A DNA stretch of 64,000 nucleotides from Cellulomonas gilvus ATCC 13127 (GCF_000218545.1 NC_015671.1:3038001-3102000); one strand, 5' to 3'; positions 29,784-39,644 are shown, counted from the stretch's first letter. Numbers and translations are program-made. Notes: generated by a model from the letters alone, not told the origin.

Positions 29784-30566
29784 TCAGGCCGGAGCGTCCG
29801 GGTGCTCGAGCGCCTTGCGGTAGCGGCCGACCGCGCGCACCGCGCTGCGCGGTGCGAGGCGCGCGACCGCGGCGACCGTCCGGTACCGCAGGCTCGGCGT
29901 CGAGATCACGGCACCGCGGCGCACGTCCGCGAGCGCGGTGGACACCACGTCCTCCGCGTTGAGCCACGCGAGCTCGGGGTAGGACGCCACGTCGATGCTG
30001 CCGCGCTCGTGGAACTCGGTGTGCACGAACCCCGGGCACAGCGCCGTGGCCGTCACGCCCGTGCCCCGCAGCTCCACCGCGAGGCCCTCGGTGAACGTGC
30101 GCACCCACGCCTTGTGCGCCGAGTACGTCCCGGACGCGAGCAGCGCCGCGATGGACGCGACGTTGAGGATCGCGCCGCGACCGCGCTCGACCATCGCACC
30201 CGCGGCGGCGTGCGAGAGCACCAGCGGGGTGCGGACCATGAGGTCCAGCGCGCGCTCCTCGGCCGCCAGGTCGCCGCCGACGAACCGCTGGTTCAGGCCC
30301 AGCCCGGCGTTGTTGACCAGCAGGCCGACCGGCCGCGTGGCGTCCCGCAGCCGGTCCGCGACACGCTCGGTGCCGTCGCGGTCGGCGAGGTCCGCCACGA
30401 GCACCTCGGCGCGCACCCCCGCCGCGGCCTCGAGCTGTGCCGCGAGGCGCTGCAGCCGCTCCTCGCTGCGCGCGACGAGCACCAGGTCGTGCTTGGCCGT
30501 GGCGAGCTGCCAGGCGAACTCCAGGCCGAGGCCGGCGGACGCGCCGGTCACCAGTGCGATTCCCAT
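29784..30566 (-). CDS. SDR-family oxidoreductase
   Basis: A 260-residue short-chain dehydrogenase starting at ATG 30566 with MGIALVTGASAGLGLEFAWQLA, the cofactor loop. The NNAGLGLN motif is present, and the catalytic Tyr/Lys occurs as YSAHKAWV after ILNVASIAALLASG. The C-terminal part (YRTVAAVARLAPRSAVRAVGRYRKAL) is basic, as in the DltE-like group. NADP-dependent reduction of an unknown carbonyl is likely. It is 50 bp upstream of pyrE on the same strand. Confidence 0.88.
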   Translation of the reverse strand: MGIALVTGASAGLGLEFAWQLATAKHDLVLVARSEERLQRLAAQLEAAAGVRAEVLVADLADRDGTERVADRLRDATRPVGLLVNNAGLGLNQRFVGGDLAAEERALDLMVRTPLVLSHAAAGAMVERGRGAILNVASIAALLASGTYSAHKAWVRTFTEGLAVELRGTGVTATALCPGFVHTEFHERGSIDVASYPELAWLNAEDVVSTALADVRRGAVISTPSLRYRTVAAVARLAPRSAVRAVGRYRKALEHPDAPA

Positions 30567-30678
30567 GCCCGCAACCCTACGGACCCACCCCCGGCAGGTC
30601 ACCCCGTGCCGCGGGCAGGATGCGGGGAGCGTGTGGACGACGCACGGAGGTGTCGGCGCGGGCTCGTAGGGTGAGCGC

Positions 30679-32730
30679 GTGCACCCCGACGAGACTCCCC
30701 CGGGCGAACCCTGGCCCGACGAGCCTCCGTTCGACCCGTACTACGACGACGCCCCGCCGGACACCTGGGCACACGGCGTCCCGCACGACGAGGGCTCCGA
30801 CGAGCTCGCGGCGGCCGTCGCGTCCACGGTGGGTCGGCGCGCGTCCGCCCGCGCGGGTGGGCCCGCCGGGCGTGCGGCGGCACGTGCGGTGCTCCCGGAC
30901 GGCACCCCCGCATCGCCGCTCGACGTCCTGCGCACGGTCTGGGGGTACGACGAGTTCCGCGGCGACCAGGCGGAGATCATCGACGCGGTCGTCGGCGGCG
31001 GGGACGCGCTGGTGCTCATGCCGACGGGTGGCGGCAAGTCGCTGTGCTACCAGGTGCCCGCGCTCGTGCGGGAGGGGACGGGCGTCGTCGTCTCGCCCCT
31101 GATCGCGCTCATGCAGGACCAGGTGGACGCGTTGTCGGCGCTCGGCGTGCGCGCCGGGTTCCTCAACTCGACCCAGCAGGCGCACCAGCGCCGCGAGGTC
31201 GAGGAGGCGTTCCTGGCCGGGGAGCTGGACCTGCTCTACCTGGCGCCCGAGCGGCTCAACGTCCCGGACACCGTCGAGCTGCTGAGCCGCGGGACCGTGG
31301 CGCTGTTCGCGATCGACGAGGCGCACTGCGTCTCGCAGTGGGGGCACGACTTCCGGCCCGACTACCTGCGTCTGTCGATGCTGCACGAGCGCTGGCCCGA
31401 CGTCCCGCGCATCGCGCTCACCGCGACCGCGACCGCCGCCACGCACCGTGAGATCGCCCAGCGCCTGCAGCTCGAGGACGCCCGCCACTTCGTCGCGAGC
31501 TTCGACCGGCCCAACATCCAGTACCGGATCGCACCCAAGGACAACCCGCGCGCGCAGCTTCTCGAGCTGCTGCGCACCGAGCACCCGGGCGACTCCGGGA
31601 TCGTGTACTGCCTGTCGCGCGCTTCGGTCGAGCAGACCGCCGAGTACCTGGTGGGCCAGGGCGTCGACGCGATGCCGTACCACGCGGGCCTCGACCGCCA
31701 GGTGCGCGCGCACAACCAGTCCCGCTTCCTGCGCGAGGACGGCGTCGTGATGGTCGCGACCATCGCGTTCGGCATGGGCATCGACAAGCCCGACGTGCGG
31801 TTCGTCGCGCACCTGGACCTGCCCAAGTCCGTCGAGGGCTACTACCAGGAGACCGGCCGCGCCGGCCGCGACGGGCTGCCCTCGACCGCGTGGATGGCCT
31901 ACGGCCTGGCCGACGTGGTCCAGCAGCGCCGCATGATCGACACCTCGGAGGGCGATGCCGCGCACCGCCGGCGCCTCACGCAGCACCTGGACGCGATGCT
32001 CGCGCTGTGCGAGACCGCGTCGTGCCGGCGCGTCCAGCTCCTCAACTACTTCGGCCAGTCCAGCGAGCCGTGCGGCAACTGCGACACGTGCCTGACCCCG
32101 CCGTCCACGTGGGACGGCACCGTCGCCGCGCAGAAGCTGCTCTCGACGATCGTCCGGATGGCGCAGCGCGGGCAGCGGTACGGCGTGGGCCACGTGGTCG
32201 ACGTGCTGCGCGGCAAGAAGACCCCCCGCGTGGCGCAGCTGCGGCACGACGAGCTCTCCACGTTCGGCGTCGGTGAGGACCTGTCCGACGCCGAGTGGCG
32301 CGGTGTGGCGCGCCAGCTGATCGCCGCCGAGCTCCTGGCCGTCGACACCGAGGGCTACGGGACGCTCCAGCTGGTCGAGGCGTCGGGCGAGGTCCTGCGC
32401 GGCGAGCGCACCGTGCTGCTGCGCAAGGAGCCCGAGCGCACCCGCCGCCGCTCGTCGTCGTCCTCCACGTCGGGCGGAACCTCGACCTCGAAGGCCGCCG
32501 CCGACCTGGACCCCGCCTCGCTCGAGGTGTTCGAGCGGCTGCGCGCGTGGCGGGCCGGGGCCGCGCGCGAGCAGGGCGTGCCCGCCTACGTGGTGTTCCA
32601 CGACGCGACGCTCCGGGACATCGTCCTGCGCAACCCCGCGAGCCTCGCGGAGCTCGGCAGCATCGGCGGCGTCGGTGCCACCAAGCTCGAACGCTACGGC
32701 GAGGGCGTCCTCGCTACCCTCGCCGGCTGA
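30679..32730 (+). CDS. recQ: ATP-dependent DNA helicase RecQ
   Basis: A 683-residue superfamily 2 helicase, GTG 30679. After an acidic, Pro-rich tail of about 70 residues come motif [20 protein letters not shown] box [30 protein letters not shown], motif [18 protein letters not shown] and [12 protein letters not shown]. The RQC zinc site is [23 protein letters not shown] in two halves. A C-terminal HRDC domain (about 600-683) follows a Ser/Thr-rich linker. It unwinds DNA 3' to 5' in recombination repair. Call is firm. Confidence 0.95.
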   Translation: MHPDETPPGEPWPDEPPFDPYYDDAPPDTWAHGVPHDEGSDELAAAVASTVGRRASARAGGPAGRAAARAVLPDGTPASPLDVLRTVWGYDEFRGDQAEIIDAVVGGGDALVLMPTGGGKSLCYQVPALVREGTGVVVSPLIALMQDQVDALSALGVRAGFLNSTQQAHQRREVEEAFLAGELDLLYLAPERLNVPDTVELLSRGTVALFAIDEAHCVSQWGHDFRPDYLRLSMLHERWPDVPRIALTATATAATHREIAQRLQLEDARHFVASFDRPNIQYRIAPKDNPRAQLLELLRTEHPGDSGIVYCLSRASVEQTAEYLVGQGVDAMPYHAGLDRQVRAHNQSRFLREDGVVMVATIAFGMGIDKPDVRFVAHLDLPKSVEGYYQETGRAGRDGLPSTAWMAYGLADVVQQRRMIDTSEGDAAHRRRLTQHLDAMLALCETASCRRVQLLNYFGQSSEPCGNCDTCLTPPSTWDGTVAAQKLLSTIVRMAQRGQRYGVGHVVDVLRGKKTPRVAQLRHDELSTFGVGEDLSDAEWRGVARQLIAAELLAVDTEGYGTLQLVEASGEVLRGERTVLLRKEPERTRRRSSSSSTSGGTSTSKAAADLDPASLEVFERLRAWRAGAAREQGVPAYVVFHDATLRDIVLRNPASLAELGSIGGVGATKLERYGEGVLATLAG

Positions 32731-32755
32731 CCGACTCGTGGGGCGCCGCCCCCGG

Positions 32756-33355
32756 TCACACGCCTTCGGGCCGACGCTTCTGCGGGTGCGGCGTCCGGCC
32801 CTCGGCGAGGTCGGCCACGAACGTCGCGATCCGCCTCGCCCGCGTCTCGGGCCGCTTGGCCTGCTCCACCCGCCACAGCACCGAGAAGCGGTTCGCCGAC
32901 GTGAGCGCGTCGAACCACGCCCGCGCCTCCGGCACCGCGTCGAGCGCTGCCGTCAGGTCCTCCGGAACCTCGATGCTCGCCGGACCGCGGTAGGCCGCCT
33001 CCCACCGACCGTCGGCCTGCGCCAGCGCGACCTGGGCACGGCCCGCGTCGTGCATCCGCCCCTCGCGCTCCAGCCGTTCCACGCGCTCCACGTTCACCGC
33101 CGACCACGGGCTCCGCGCCCGCCGCGGCGTCATGCGCTGGAAGCTGCTCTCCTCGTCCCGGCGACGCGCCTGCCCGTCGATCCAGCCGAAGCAGAGCGCC
33201 TCCTCGACCGCCTGCATGTACGTCAGCTCCGTGACGGCGCCGCCCTTTTTGTGCAGGACGAGCCACACGCCCGTCGGCTGGGTGTGGTGCTCGGCGAGCC
33301 AGGCACGCCACGCGCCGGCATCGGGGAGCAGCAGCTCAGGGAGTTCGTCGGCCAC
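32756..33355 (-). CDS. YdeI/OmpD-associated family protein
   Basis: A 199-residue protein, GTG 33355. The family signature is WLAEHHTQPTGVWLVLHKKGG, then YMQAVEEALCFGWIDGQARRRDEESSFQRMTPRRARSPWSAVNVERVERL (seen in sections). The C-terminal region has VPEDLTAALDAVPEARAWFDALTSANRFSVLWRVEQAKRPETRARR. Such proteins are small cytosolic proteins of unclear role, some linked to bacteriocin or peptide resistance. The Arg/Gly-rich upstream extension in the frame is not counted. Confidence 0.8.
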   Translation of the reverse strand: MADELPELLLPDAGAWRAWLAEHHTQPTGVWLVLHKKGGAVTELTYMQAVEEALCFGWIDGQARRRDEESSFQRMTPRRARSPWSAVNVERVERLEREGRMHDAGRAQVALAQADGRWEAAYRGPASIEVPEDLTAALDAVPEARAWFDALTSANRFSVLWRVEQAKRPETRARRIATFVADLAEGRTPHPQKRRPEGV

Positions 33356-33401
33356 GGCCCCATCCTGACCCCGACCGCCGACACCCCACCCCCCGCCGCG
33401 C

Positions 33402-34235
33402 CTACCCCGTGAGCCGCGTGCGCAGCGAGACGACCTCGAACTCGTCACCGACGTCGACCGTGGTGGCCGTGCCCTCGACGTCGCGCCACCGGTGCAGCGG
33501 GTCCGCGTCCACCCGGTACCGACCCGTCCACGTCGTCGTCAACGTGATCTGCCGGTCGGCGAGCTCGGTGTACACGTGCGTGAGGTCGAATGCGGGATAC
33601 GGCCGGCCCGGCTCGGTCGTGGTCAGCGTCGACCCGTCACCGAAGTCCCACGCGTACTCCACCGGGGTCACCACGACGTCCACCCCGAAAGAGTCGAACA
33701 GGACCGCACGCAGCTCCCGGTCCTCGGGCTCGGTGAACACGATCGTGGGCCGCTGCACCAGGACCGGCCCCGCCGCCGGCTGCTGATTGACCTCGAGCGC
33801 GTCGATCTTCAGCCGACGCAGGTCCGCCTGGGTAAACGGCGGCAGCAGGTCCTCGGGACACGACCAGTCGACGCGGACTGTCCACGCTCCCCAGTCCGAC
33901 AGTCGATCAGCACGCTCACGGCGCCACAGTGGTGGCAGGGGCACGCCCTCGTCACAGCGGAGCTTGAGTGGAGGACGACTGGGGTCGTACTGAGGACACG
34001 GAAGGGACACCGCCGGGCCGTAGAGGCATGCCGCGGATCTCGTGTACTCAACGGTTCGAAACTCTGGGCCTGGGTCGGTGGCGCGGTACTCCCTGTACTC
34101 CCTCTCGCCATCGAACGCCGAGACCCTGGCTTCGTCGTTGCCGGGCAGATCGACCTGTGCTGCCGCGCCTGGGCCCGCGAGGCCCAGGACGCCCACGCTC
34201 ACGAAGAGCAGCACGGCGACTCGTCGCGCGCCCAA
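33402..34235 (-). CDS. Secreted protein with PKD-like domain
   Basis: A 277-residue protein; TTG 34235 is chosen because it gives a full signal peptide (MGARRVAVLLFVSVGVLGLAGPGAAAQ) three bases after the stop of the lipoprotein gene. The mature part has two Cys pairs. Near residue 195-250 there is a PKD-like fold: VEYAWDFGDGSTLTT, then FDLTHVYTELADRQITLTTTW. PKD domains act in extracellular protein or carbohydrate contacts. Function unknown; it is paired with the lipoprotein upstream. The local codon use is somewhat less GC-biased than that of the flanking genes. Confidence 0.72.
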   Translation of the reverse strand: MGARRVAVLLFVSVGVLGLAGPGAAAQVDLPGNDEARVSAFDGEREYREYRATDPGPEFRTVEYTRSAACLYGPAVSLPCPQYDPSRPPLKLRCDEGVPLPPLWRRERADRLSDWGAWTVRVDWSCPEDLLPPFTQADLRRLKIDALEVNQQPAAGPVLVQRPTIVFTEPEDRELRAVLFDSFGVDVVVTPVEYAWDFGDGSTLTTTEPGRPYPAFDLTHVYTELADRQITLTTTWTGRYRVDADPLHRWRDVEGTATTVDVGDEFEVVSLRTRLTG

Positions 34236-34238
34236 TGG

Positions 34239-34868
34239 TCAGTCCCGACCGTGGACGTCTACGACGACGCTCTCGATCCGCCATTCGCCGCCCGCCCACA
34301 CGACGAGCATGTCGGCGGATACGTCAATCGTGTCGGGAAAGTCCTCGACGACGGTGCCCGCCGAGTCGACCGTTCGCGCTGGCGCCTGCGTGAGCCGCAG
34401 CAGCACGGCGTACTCGTTGGCTCGGTGGTCGGAGACCTGCGTGTCGGTGACGATGATCTCCCCGCCTTCGCCCCGCTCCCCCCGGGCAACGAGGTCCTCG
34501 ACGATCCCGCGTGCACTCGCGCAGTAGTCGCAGGCTTCGCCGCTCAACTCGTTCCATACGGTGAGGTCCCCGGTCGCCTGCGTGTAGGGCGACAACGCCA
34601 TGAAGTAGCGGGCGACTGCGCCAGCGGACCTCTTTGACGGCGGGCCGGATAGAGCTCGCGGCGCGTCGGGCGGGACTGTGGCGTCGAAGGCCATTTCCGA
34701 CGCCGCAGGCGTTGGATCAGCAGTCGATGCAGGTGATGGCGTAGGGCTGGAAGGGAGCCCGCGCGTCGCGGTGACCGACGGACGCGGCTCGGGCGCGTCC
34801 TCTGTGCACGCGGCCAGACCGCCGACGGCCAGCACGACCAGCCCTACCAACACCCCCCGTCGATGCAT
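34239..34868 (-). CDS. Lipoprotein, DUF6318-like
   Basis: A 209-residue protein with a lipoprotein signal (VLVGLVVLAVGGLAAC, lipobox LAAC). A Ser/Pro/Thr-rich linker of about 45 residues follows. The folded part has GAVARYFMALSPYTQATGDLTVWNELSGEACDYCASARGIVEDL, a layout I associate with the actinobacterial DUF6318 lipoproteins (helix, then CxxC). A C-terminal beta segment ends WRIESVVVDVHGRD. It is anchored to the outer face of the membrane. It is upstream of, and nearly contiguous with, the PKD-like secreted protein. Confidence 0.7.
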   Translation of the reverse strand: MHRRGVLVGLVVLAVGGLAACTEDAPEPRPSVTATRGLPSSPTPSPASTADPTPAASEMAFDATVPPDAPRALSGPPSKRSAGAVARYFMALSPYTQATGDLTVWNELSGEACDYCASARGIVEDLVARGERGEGGEIIVTDTQVSDHRANEYAVLLRLTQAPARTVDSAGTVVEDFPDTIDVSADMLVVWAGGEWRIESVVVDVHGRD

Positions 34869-35066
34869 GGCCAGGAATCTACCCAGACGGGACGTATCGC
34901 CGCAGGCCCCGTCTCATGCCTGTGGACGGGCAGGTCCCGCGACGCGGCCGCTCGCGGGCGATTCCGGGCCGGATGCACGAGCCGCTCGCCCCACCCACTC
35001 CAGATGTCGCGGTCGGGTGCCGACTTCTCCTGGGTGCGGCGAGGGGCGTCGTGCGGAGGGAGTGCC

Positions 35067-35567
35067 GTGAGCTCGTTCGTCGTGAGCACCGACCACATCG
35101 ACTACCTGGTGTCCGCCGTGCTGGCGTACGCCCCCGAGCGCCTGGTGAGGCGGACCCCTCACGAGCTGGCGTACCGGATGCTCGCGGAGAACATCGCCAC
35201 GTGCACGTTCCGTGAGCTCGGCCGCGACGGCGCGTGGGTCACGTTCGAGGACGACGAGCTGGACGAGGACGAGCTCGAGGAGATCGAGGAGGACCGCGCG
35301 GCGCTCGACGCGATGCTCGAGGCGTACCGCTTCCGCCCCGTCGAGGACCTCGACCCGGCGCAGGCCGCGTGGGTGGCGGCGTGCTGGCAGTACCAGCGCA
35401 CGCGCCAGGGTCCGCATGACGTGCCGGAGACGTGGGCGACGGCGGACGCGGTGATCCAGCGCGCGCTCGCGGACGCGCCGGCCGACGCGTTCACGGACCC
35501 GGCCGGGCCGCGCACGATGGACAACCTGGTGACCGAGACGCTGCGGTGGGGTTGGTCACGTGGCTGA
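35067..35567 (+). CDS. Acidic hypothetical protein
   Basis: A 166-residue protein I do not recognise. GTG 35067 follows GGAGGG by about seven bases. The N-terminus SSFVVSTDHIDYLVSAVLAYAP looks folded; a very acidic run (EDDELDEDELEEIEED) lies at about 65-80, followed by helical segments with YRFRPVEDLDPAQAAWVAACWQYQRTR. It is cytosolic and could be a small adaptor or immunity-like protein. No operon partner. Confidence 0.7.
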   Translation: MSSFVVSTDHIDYLVSAVLAYAPERLVRRTPHELAYRMLAENIATCTFRELGRDGAWVTFEDDELDEDELEEIEEDRAALDAMLEAYRFRPVEDLDPAQAAWVAACWQYQRTRQGPHDVPETWATADAVIQRALADAPADAFTDPAGPRTMDNLVTETLRWGWSRG

Positions 35568-35690
35568 GGTGCGGGCGGATGTGCGCCGCCCACGAGGACC
35601 GCGATCTCTCGGAGCCGAGGCCTGGACTGTGAGATCTCATGGGCCGGAAGGCCTGATTGCCACGGCATCGACCGTTGAAAACTGTCGGCC

Positions 35691-38564
35691 ATGAGGGATC
35701 AGCAGGGACCTGGCCGCGTCGTCGTCGTCGGGGCGGGCATGGTGGCGCACCGGTTCGCGGAGCAGCTCGTCGCGCGTGAGGGCGACTGGCACCTGACCGT
35801 GATCGGCGACGAGCCGTACGCGCCGTACGACCGCGTGCACCTGTCCGACGCGATCACGGGCCGCACGGCGCAGGAACTCACGCTGAACCCGTCGGTGTGG
35901 GACGACGAGCGCGTCGAGCTGATCACGGGCGACGCGGTCGCGTCGCTGGACCGGGACGCGCAGACGGTCACGACGCGCTCGGGCCGCGTGGTCGAGTACG
36001 ACGACCTGGTGCTGGCGACGGGCTCCTGGCCCTGGGTTCCGCGCACCGAGGGTGCGGACCTGCCGGGCGTGCTCGCGTACCGCACGCTCGACGACATCGA
36101 GCGCATCACGTCCTGGGTCGCGGACCGCGCGGACGCGCTGGGCCGCCCGGTGCGCGGCGCGGTCGTCGGCGGCGGCGTGCTAGGGCTCGAGGCCGCGGCC
36201 GCGCTGCAGAACCTGGGCGCGACGGTCACGGTGGTCGAGTTCGCGGACCGGCTCATGGCCGTGCAGATGGACGCGGGCGGTGGCGAGGCGCTGCGCGTCC
36301 TGGTGACGGACAAGGGCATGGACGTCCGCACGACGACGGCCGCGGCGCGCGTCACGGCGGGCCCGGACGGGCGCGTCAACGGCGTGGAGCTGTCGACCGG
36401 CGAGCTGATCGACGTGGACGTCGTGATCTTCTCCACCGGCATCCGCCCGCGCGACCGCCTCGCCCGCGAGTCCGGCCTGGGCATCGGCGAGCGCGGCGGC
36501 GTGCTCGTGGGCCCCACGTGCCGCTCGTCGGACCCGCGCGTGTGGGCGATCGGCGAGTGCGCGAGCCACGACAACGAGTGCGCGGGCCTGGTGGCGCCGG
36601 GCAACGCGATGGCGGACGTGGTCGTCGACCAGCTGTTCGGCGGCACCAGCTCCTACACGCGGGCCGCGGACGGCACCAAGCTCAAGGGCGTGGGCGTCGA
36701 GGCGGCGAGCTTCGGGGACGTGCTGGCGCTGACGCCGGGCGCGCTCGAGGTCACGTTCGCGGACCCGGTCGCCAAGACGTACCGCAAGCTCGTCGTGTCC
36801 GACGACGCCCGCACGCTGCTGGGCGGCGTGTTCGTGGGTGACATCGCGCTGTACTCGTCGCTGCGGCCGCTGCTGGGCCGCGCGCTCGGCGCGGACCCGT
36901 CGGCGTTCCTCGCGCCCGAGGGCGGCGCGGCTCCCGTCTCGGCGGACCTGCCCGACGACGTCGTCGTCTGCTCGTGCGCCAACGTGACCGCGGGGACCAT
37001 CCGCGGCGCGGTCACCGAGCACGGCTGCGGCTCGGTGGGCGAGGTCAAGACGTGCACCAAGGCCGGGACGGTGTGCGGTTCCTGCGTGCCGCTGCTCACC
37101 AAGATCGTCAACCTCACGCTCGAGCGGTCGGGCGTCGCGGTGTCGAACGCGATGTGCGAGCACTTCGCGATGTCCCGCGCGGAGCTGTTCGCGCTGGTCC
37201 GCACGAGCACCGCCCGGACGTTCACGGAGATCGTCGCGGCGCACGGCACGGGCCGCGGCTGCGCGATCTGCCGCCCCGTGGTCGCCTCGATCCTGTCCTC
37301 GCTGGGCGTGGGCCACGTGCTCCAGCCGGACCAGGCGTCGCTGCAGGACACCAACGACCACCTGCTGGCCAACCTGCAGAAGGACGGCACGTACTCGGTG
37401 GTGCCGCGCATGCCCGGTGGCGAGGTGACGCCGGACAAGCTGCTGGTGCTCGCGCAGATCGCGCAGGACTTCGGGCTGTTCACGCGCGTCACGGGGGCGC
37501 AGCGCCTGGGCATGTTCGGCGCGCGCCAGGACCAGCTGCCGGCCATCTGGCGGCGCCTGGTGGACGCGGGCTTCGAGTCCGGGCAGGCGTACGGCAAGTC
37601 GCTGCGCGCGGTCAAGACGTGCGTCGGCTCGACGTGGTGCCGGTTCGGCGTGCAGGACTCGTCGTCCATGGCGATCCGGCTCGAGCTGCGGTACCGCGGG
37701 CTGCGCAGCCCGCACAAGTTCAAGGTGGGCGTCTCGGGCTGCGCGCGCGAGTGCGCCGAGGCGCGCGGCAAGGACGTCGGCGTGATCGCGACGGCCGCGG
37801 GCTGGAACGTGTACGTGGGCGGCAACGGCGGGTTCACGCCCAAGCACGCCGAGGTCCTGGCCGAGGACCTGGACGACGAGACTCTCGTCAAGGTCATCGA
37901 CCGGTTCCTGGCGCTGTACATCCGCTCGGCCGACCGCCTGCAGCGCACCGCGCCGTGGGTCGCGGACTACCCCGGCGGCATGGACGAGCTGCGGGCGATC
38001 CTGGTGGACGACCGCGACGGCATCGCCGCCGAGCTCGAGGCCGACATCGAGCGGCACGTGGACGGGTACGTCGACGAGTGGCGCGCCACGCTCGACGACC
38101 CGGTCAAGCTCGCGTCGTTCACGCCGTACCTCAACGCGCCCGAGCGCACCGACCCCGACCTGGCGTACACGCCGCGGCGCGGCCAGCTGATCCCCGTCAC
38201 GCACCCGGACCTGGGCCTGACCCCGGTCACCGCGACCCGCACGGTCGTGTGCCGGCTCACGGACCTGACGCCGGAGCGCGGTGCGGGCGTCCTGCTCGAC
38301 GGCGTGCCCGTCGCGCTGTTCCGCCTGGCCGACGACCGCGTGCTCGCGGTGCAGCAGCGTGACCCGTTCTCGGGCGCCAACGTGCTGTCCCGCGGGCTGG
38401 TCGGGGACCGCGGCGGCCGCCCGACGATCACGTCGCCCATGCACAAGCAGGTGTGGGACCTGGAGACGGGCGAGTGCCTGGACGCGGTCGGCAAGGACCC
38501 GGTGGATCTGCGCGTGTTCAGCGCGACGGTGGACGACGACGGACGGGTGCTGATCGGCGCCTGA
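35691..38564 (+). CDS. nirB: Nitrite reductase (NADH), fused NirB-NirD
   Basis: A 957-residue assimilatory-type NADH nitrite reductase. Residues 1-400 form the FAD/NAD oxidoreductase (VVVVGAGMVAHRFAEQL, VVGGGVLGLEAAAALQ). About 420-520 hold the BFD-like [2Fe-2S] cysteines (VVCSCANVTAGTIRGAV, TCTKAGTVCGSCVP). About 600-790 is the siroheme/[4Fe-4S] reductase: TCVGSTWCRFGVQDS and VGVSGCARECAEARGKD. The last about 105 residues are a NirD-type Rieske fold without the Rieske Cys/His ligands, as usual for NirD, fused to NirB rather than separate. It reduces nitrite to ammonia. A TGAGATCTCA palindrome lies upstream at 35630-35639; no clear SD precedes the ATG. Confidence 0.92.
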   Translation: MRDQQGPGRVVVVGAGMVAHRFAEQLVAREGDWHLTVIGDEPYAPYDRVHLSDAITGRTAQELTLNPSVWDDERVELITGDAVASLDRDAQTVTTRSGRVVEYDDLVLATGSWPWVPRTEGADLPGVLAYRTLDDIERITSWVADRADALGRPVRGAVVGGGVLGLEAAAALQNLGATVTVVEFADRLMAVQMDAGGGEALRVLVTDKGMDVRTTTAAARVTAGPDGRVNGVELSTGELIDVDVVIFSTGIRPRDRLARESGLGIGERGGVLVGPTCRSSDPRVWAIGECASHDNECAGLVAPGNAMADVVVDQLFGGTSSYTRAADGTKLKGVGVEAASFGDVLALTPGALEVTFADPVAKTYRKLVVSDDARTLLGGVFVGDIALYSSLRPLLGRALGADPSAFLAPEGGAAPVSADLPDDVVVCSCANVTAGTIRGAVTEHGCGSVGEVKTCTKAGTVCGSCVPLLTKIVNLTLERSGVAVSNAMCEHFAMSRAELFALVRTSTARTFTEIVAAHGTGRGCAICRPVVASILSSLGVGHVLQPDQASLQDTNDHLLANLQKDGTYSVVPRMPGGEVTPDKLLVLAQIAQDFGLFTRVTGAQRLGMFGARQDQLPAIWRRLVDAGFESGQAYGKSLRAVKTCVGSTWCRFGVQDSSSMAIRLELRYRGLRSPHKFKVGVSGCARECAEARGKDVGVIATAAGWNVYVGGNGGFTPKHAEVLAEDLDDETLVKVIDRFLALYIRSADRLQRTAPWVADYPGGMDELRAILVDDRDGIAAELEADIERHVDGYVDEWRATLDDPVKLASFTPYLNAPERTDPDLAYTPRRGQLIPVTHPDLGLTPVTATRTVVCRLTDLTPERGAGVLLDGVPVALFRLADDRVLAVQQRDPFSGANVLSRGLVGDRGGRPTITSPMHKQVWDLETGECLDAVGKDPVDLRVFSATVDDDGRVLIGA

Positions 38565-38571
38565 CCGGCGG

Positions 38572-38589
38572 CCGGGCCTGCGGGCCCGG
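38572..38589. terminator. Hairpin between nirBD and the Nudix-GNAT gene
   Basis: CCGGGCC (38572-38578) and GGCCCGG (38583-38589) pair around TGCG. An alternative outer pairing of CTGACCGG with CCGGTCAG is possible. It lies between convergent genes. Confidence 0.55.
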
Positions 38590-39642
38590 TCAGCGGTCGA
38601 TGCGCCAGACCATCTCGTGCCCGCGCGGCGGGCCGAAGCCCAGGTGCTCGTACATGGGCCGGCCCGCCGCGGTCGCGCTCAGCCCCACGCGCGTCACCTC
38701 GGTCTCGTCGCGGAACCACTGCATCACGGCCATCACGCATGCGCGTGCGTAGCCGCGACGCCGCGCATCCGGCTCGGTCGCCACGTTGAACACGTGCCCG
38801 CGGCGCCCGGACGGGTTCCACGGCTCGGGGGCGTGCGCGTGGAAGTCGCCGACGGCGCCCGCCACGGGTCCGTGCGTGCCGTCCGGCAGGTCCCCGTCGA
38901 CGACGAACGCGGCGAGCGCAGCGGGATCGGCCAGCCGTTGCGCGAACCAGGCCGTGCACGCGTCCTGCCAACCGGGCTCGTCGACCTCGGCCATGCCCAT
39001 CGCCGCGAGCATGACCCGCCGCAGCCGGGTCAGCGCCGCGGCGTCCTCGACGCCCGCGCGGCGCACGGCCACCGCACGCAGCTCGCGCGGCGTCTGGGCC
39101 TCGTTCCCGACCGGCTCCGGCACCTCACGCACCGGCGGCACCGCAGCCACGGGCGTGGTCCGGAACGCGGCCGCGGGCTCGTCCGCGAGCGCGGCGTCCA
39201 GACGCGCGTGCATCTGCGGCGTCATGGGCGGCAGCGCGGACAGCGCGAACCAGGCCGCCTCGGTGTTCTCGCCGTCCGCGGGCCACGGGTCGCCCGCGGT
39301 CCAGCGCAGCCGGAACACCAGGTCCAGGTACTGCGCCTGGTCCCCGTTGTCGTACGTGATCGGCGGCAACGTGTGGACCAGCACCAGCCGCTCGGCCACC
39401 GCGACGACGCCGGCCTCCTCGAGCGTCTCGCGTGCCGCGGCGTCCGCGGGCTCCTCCCCCGGGTCGATGATCCCGGTCACGGGCGTCCAGCGGCCGTCGT
39501 CCGCGCGCCTGACCAGCAGCACCTGCGGGTCCGACGAGCCGTCGGGCGAGTCCCGCAGCACCACCGCGGTCACGCCGCTGAGCCACAGGGGCGCGTGCCC
39601 GATGTGCTCCCGCAGAGCCAGGACGAACTCCGGCACCGCCAT
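38590..39642 (-). CDS. Nudix hydrolase-GNAT acetyltransferase fusion
   Basis: A 350-residue two-domain protein, ATG 39642. The N-terminal half (about 1-165) is a Nudix domain with a complete box: GIIDPGEEPADAAARETLEEAG. The C-terminal half (about 195-350) is GNAT: VRRAGVEDAAALTRLRRVML, FNVATEPDARRRGYARACVMAVMQWF and PMYEHLGFGPPRGHEMVWRI. A Pro/Val linker joins them. It could hydrolyse a nucleoside diphosphate derivative and acetylate a linked product, but neither substrate is known. It starts two bases after the aldo/keto reductase stop. Confidence 0.87.
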   Translation of the reverse strand: MAVPEFVLALREHIGHAPLWLSGVTAVVLRDSPDGSSDPQVLLVRRADDGRWTPVTGIIDPGEEPADAAARETLEEAGVVAVAERLVLVHTLPPITYDNGDQAQYLDLVFRLRWTAGDPWPADGENTEAAWFALSALPPMTPQMHARLDAALADEPAAAFRTTPVAAVPPVREVPEPVGNEAQTPRELRAVAVRRAGVEDAAALTRLRRVMLAAMGMAEVDEPGWQDACTAWFAQRLADPAALAAFVVDGDLPDGTHGPVAGAVGDFHAHAPEPWNPSGRRGHVFNVATEPDARRRGYARACVMAVMQWFRDETEVTRVGLSATAAGRPMYEHLGFGPPRGHEMVWRIDR

Positions 39643-39644
39643 GC

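Noticed and set aside
35568..35690. GlnR-like box before nirBD
   Set aside because: gttgaaaac was considered, but the partner half-site with correct spacing is not there; only the TGAGATCTCA palindrome is clear.
36180..38444. 754-codon minus-strand frame within nirBD
   Set aside because: Antisense shadow rich in Arg/His/Asp; nirBD has all expected motifs over the same DNA.
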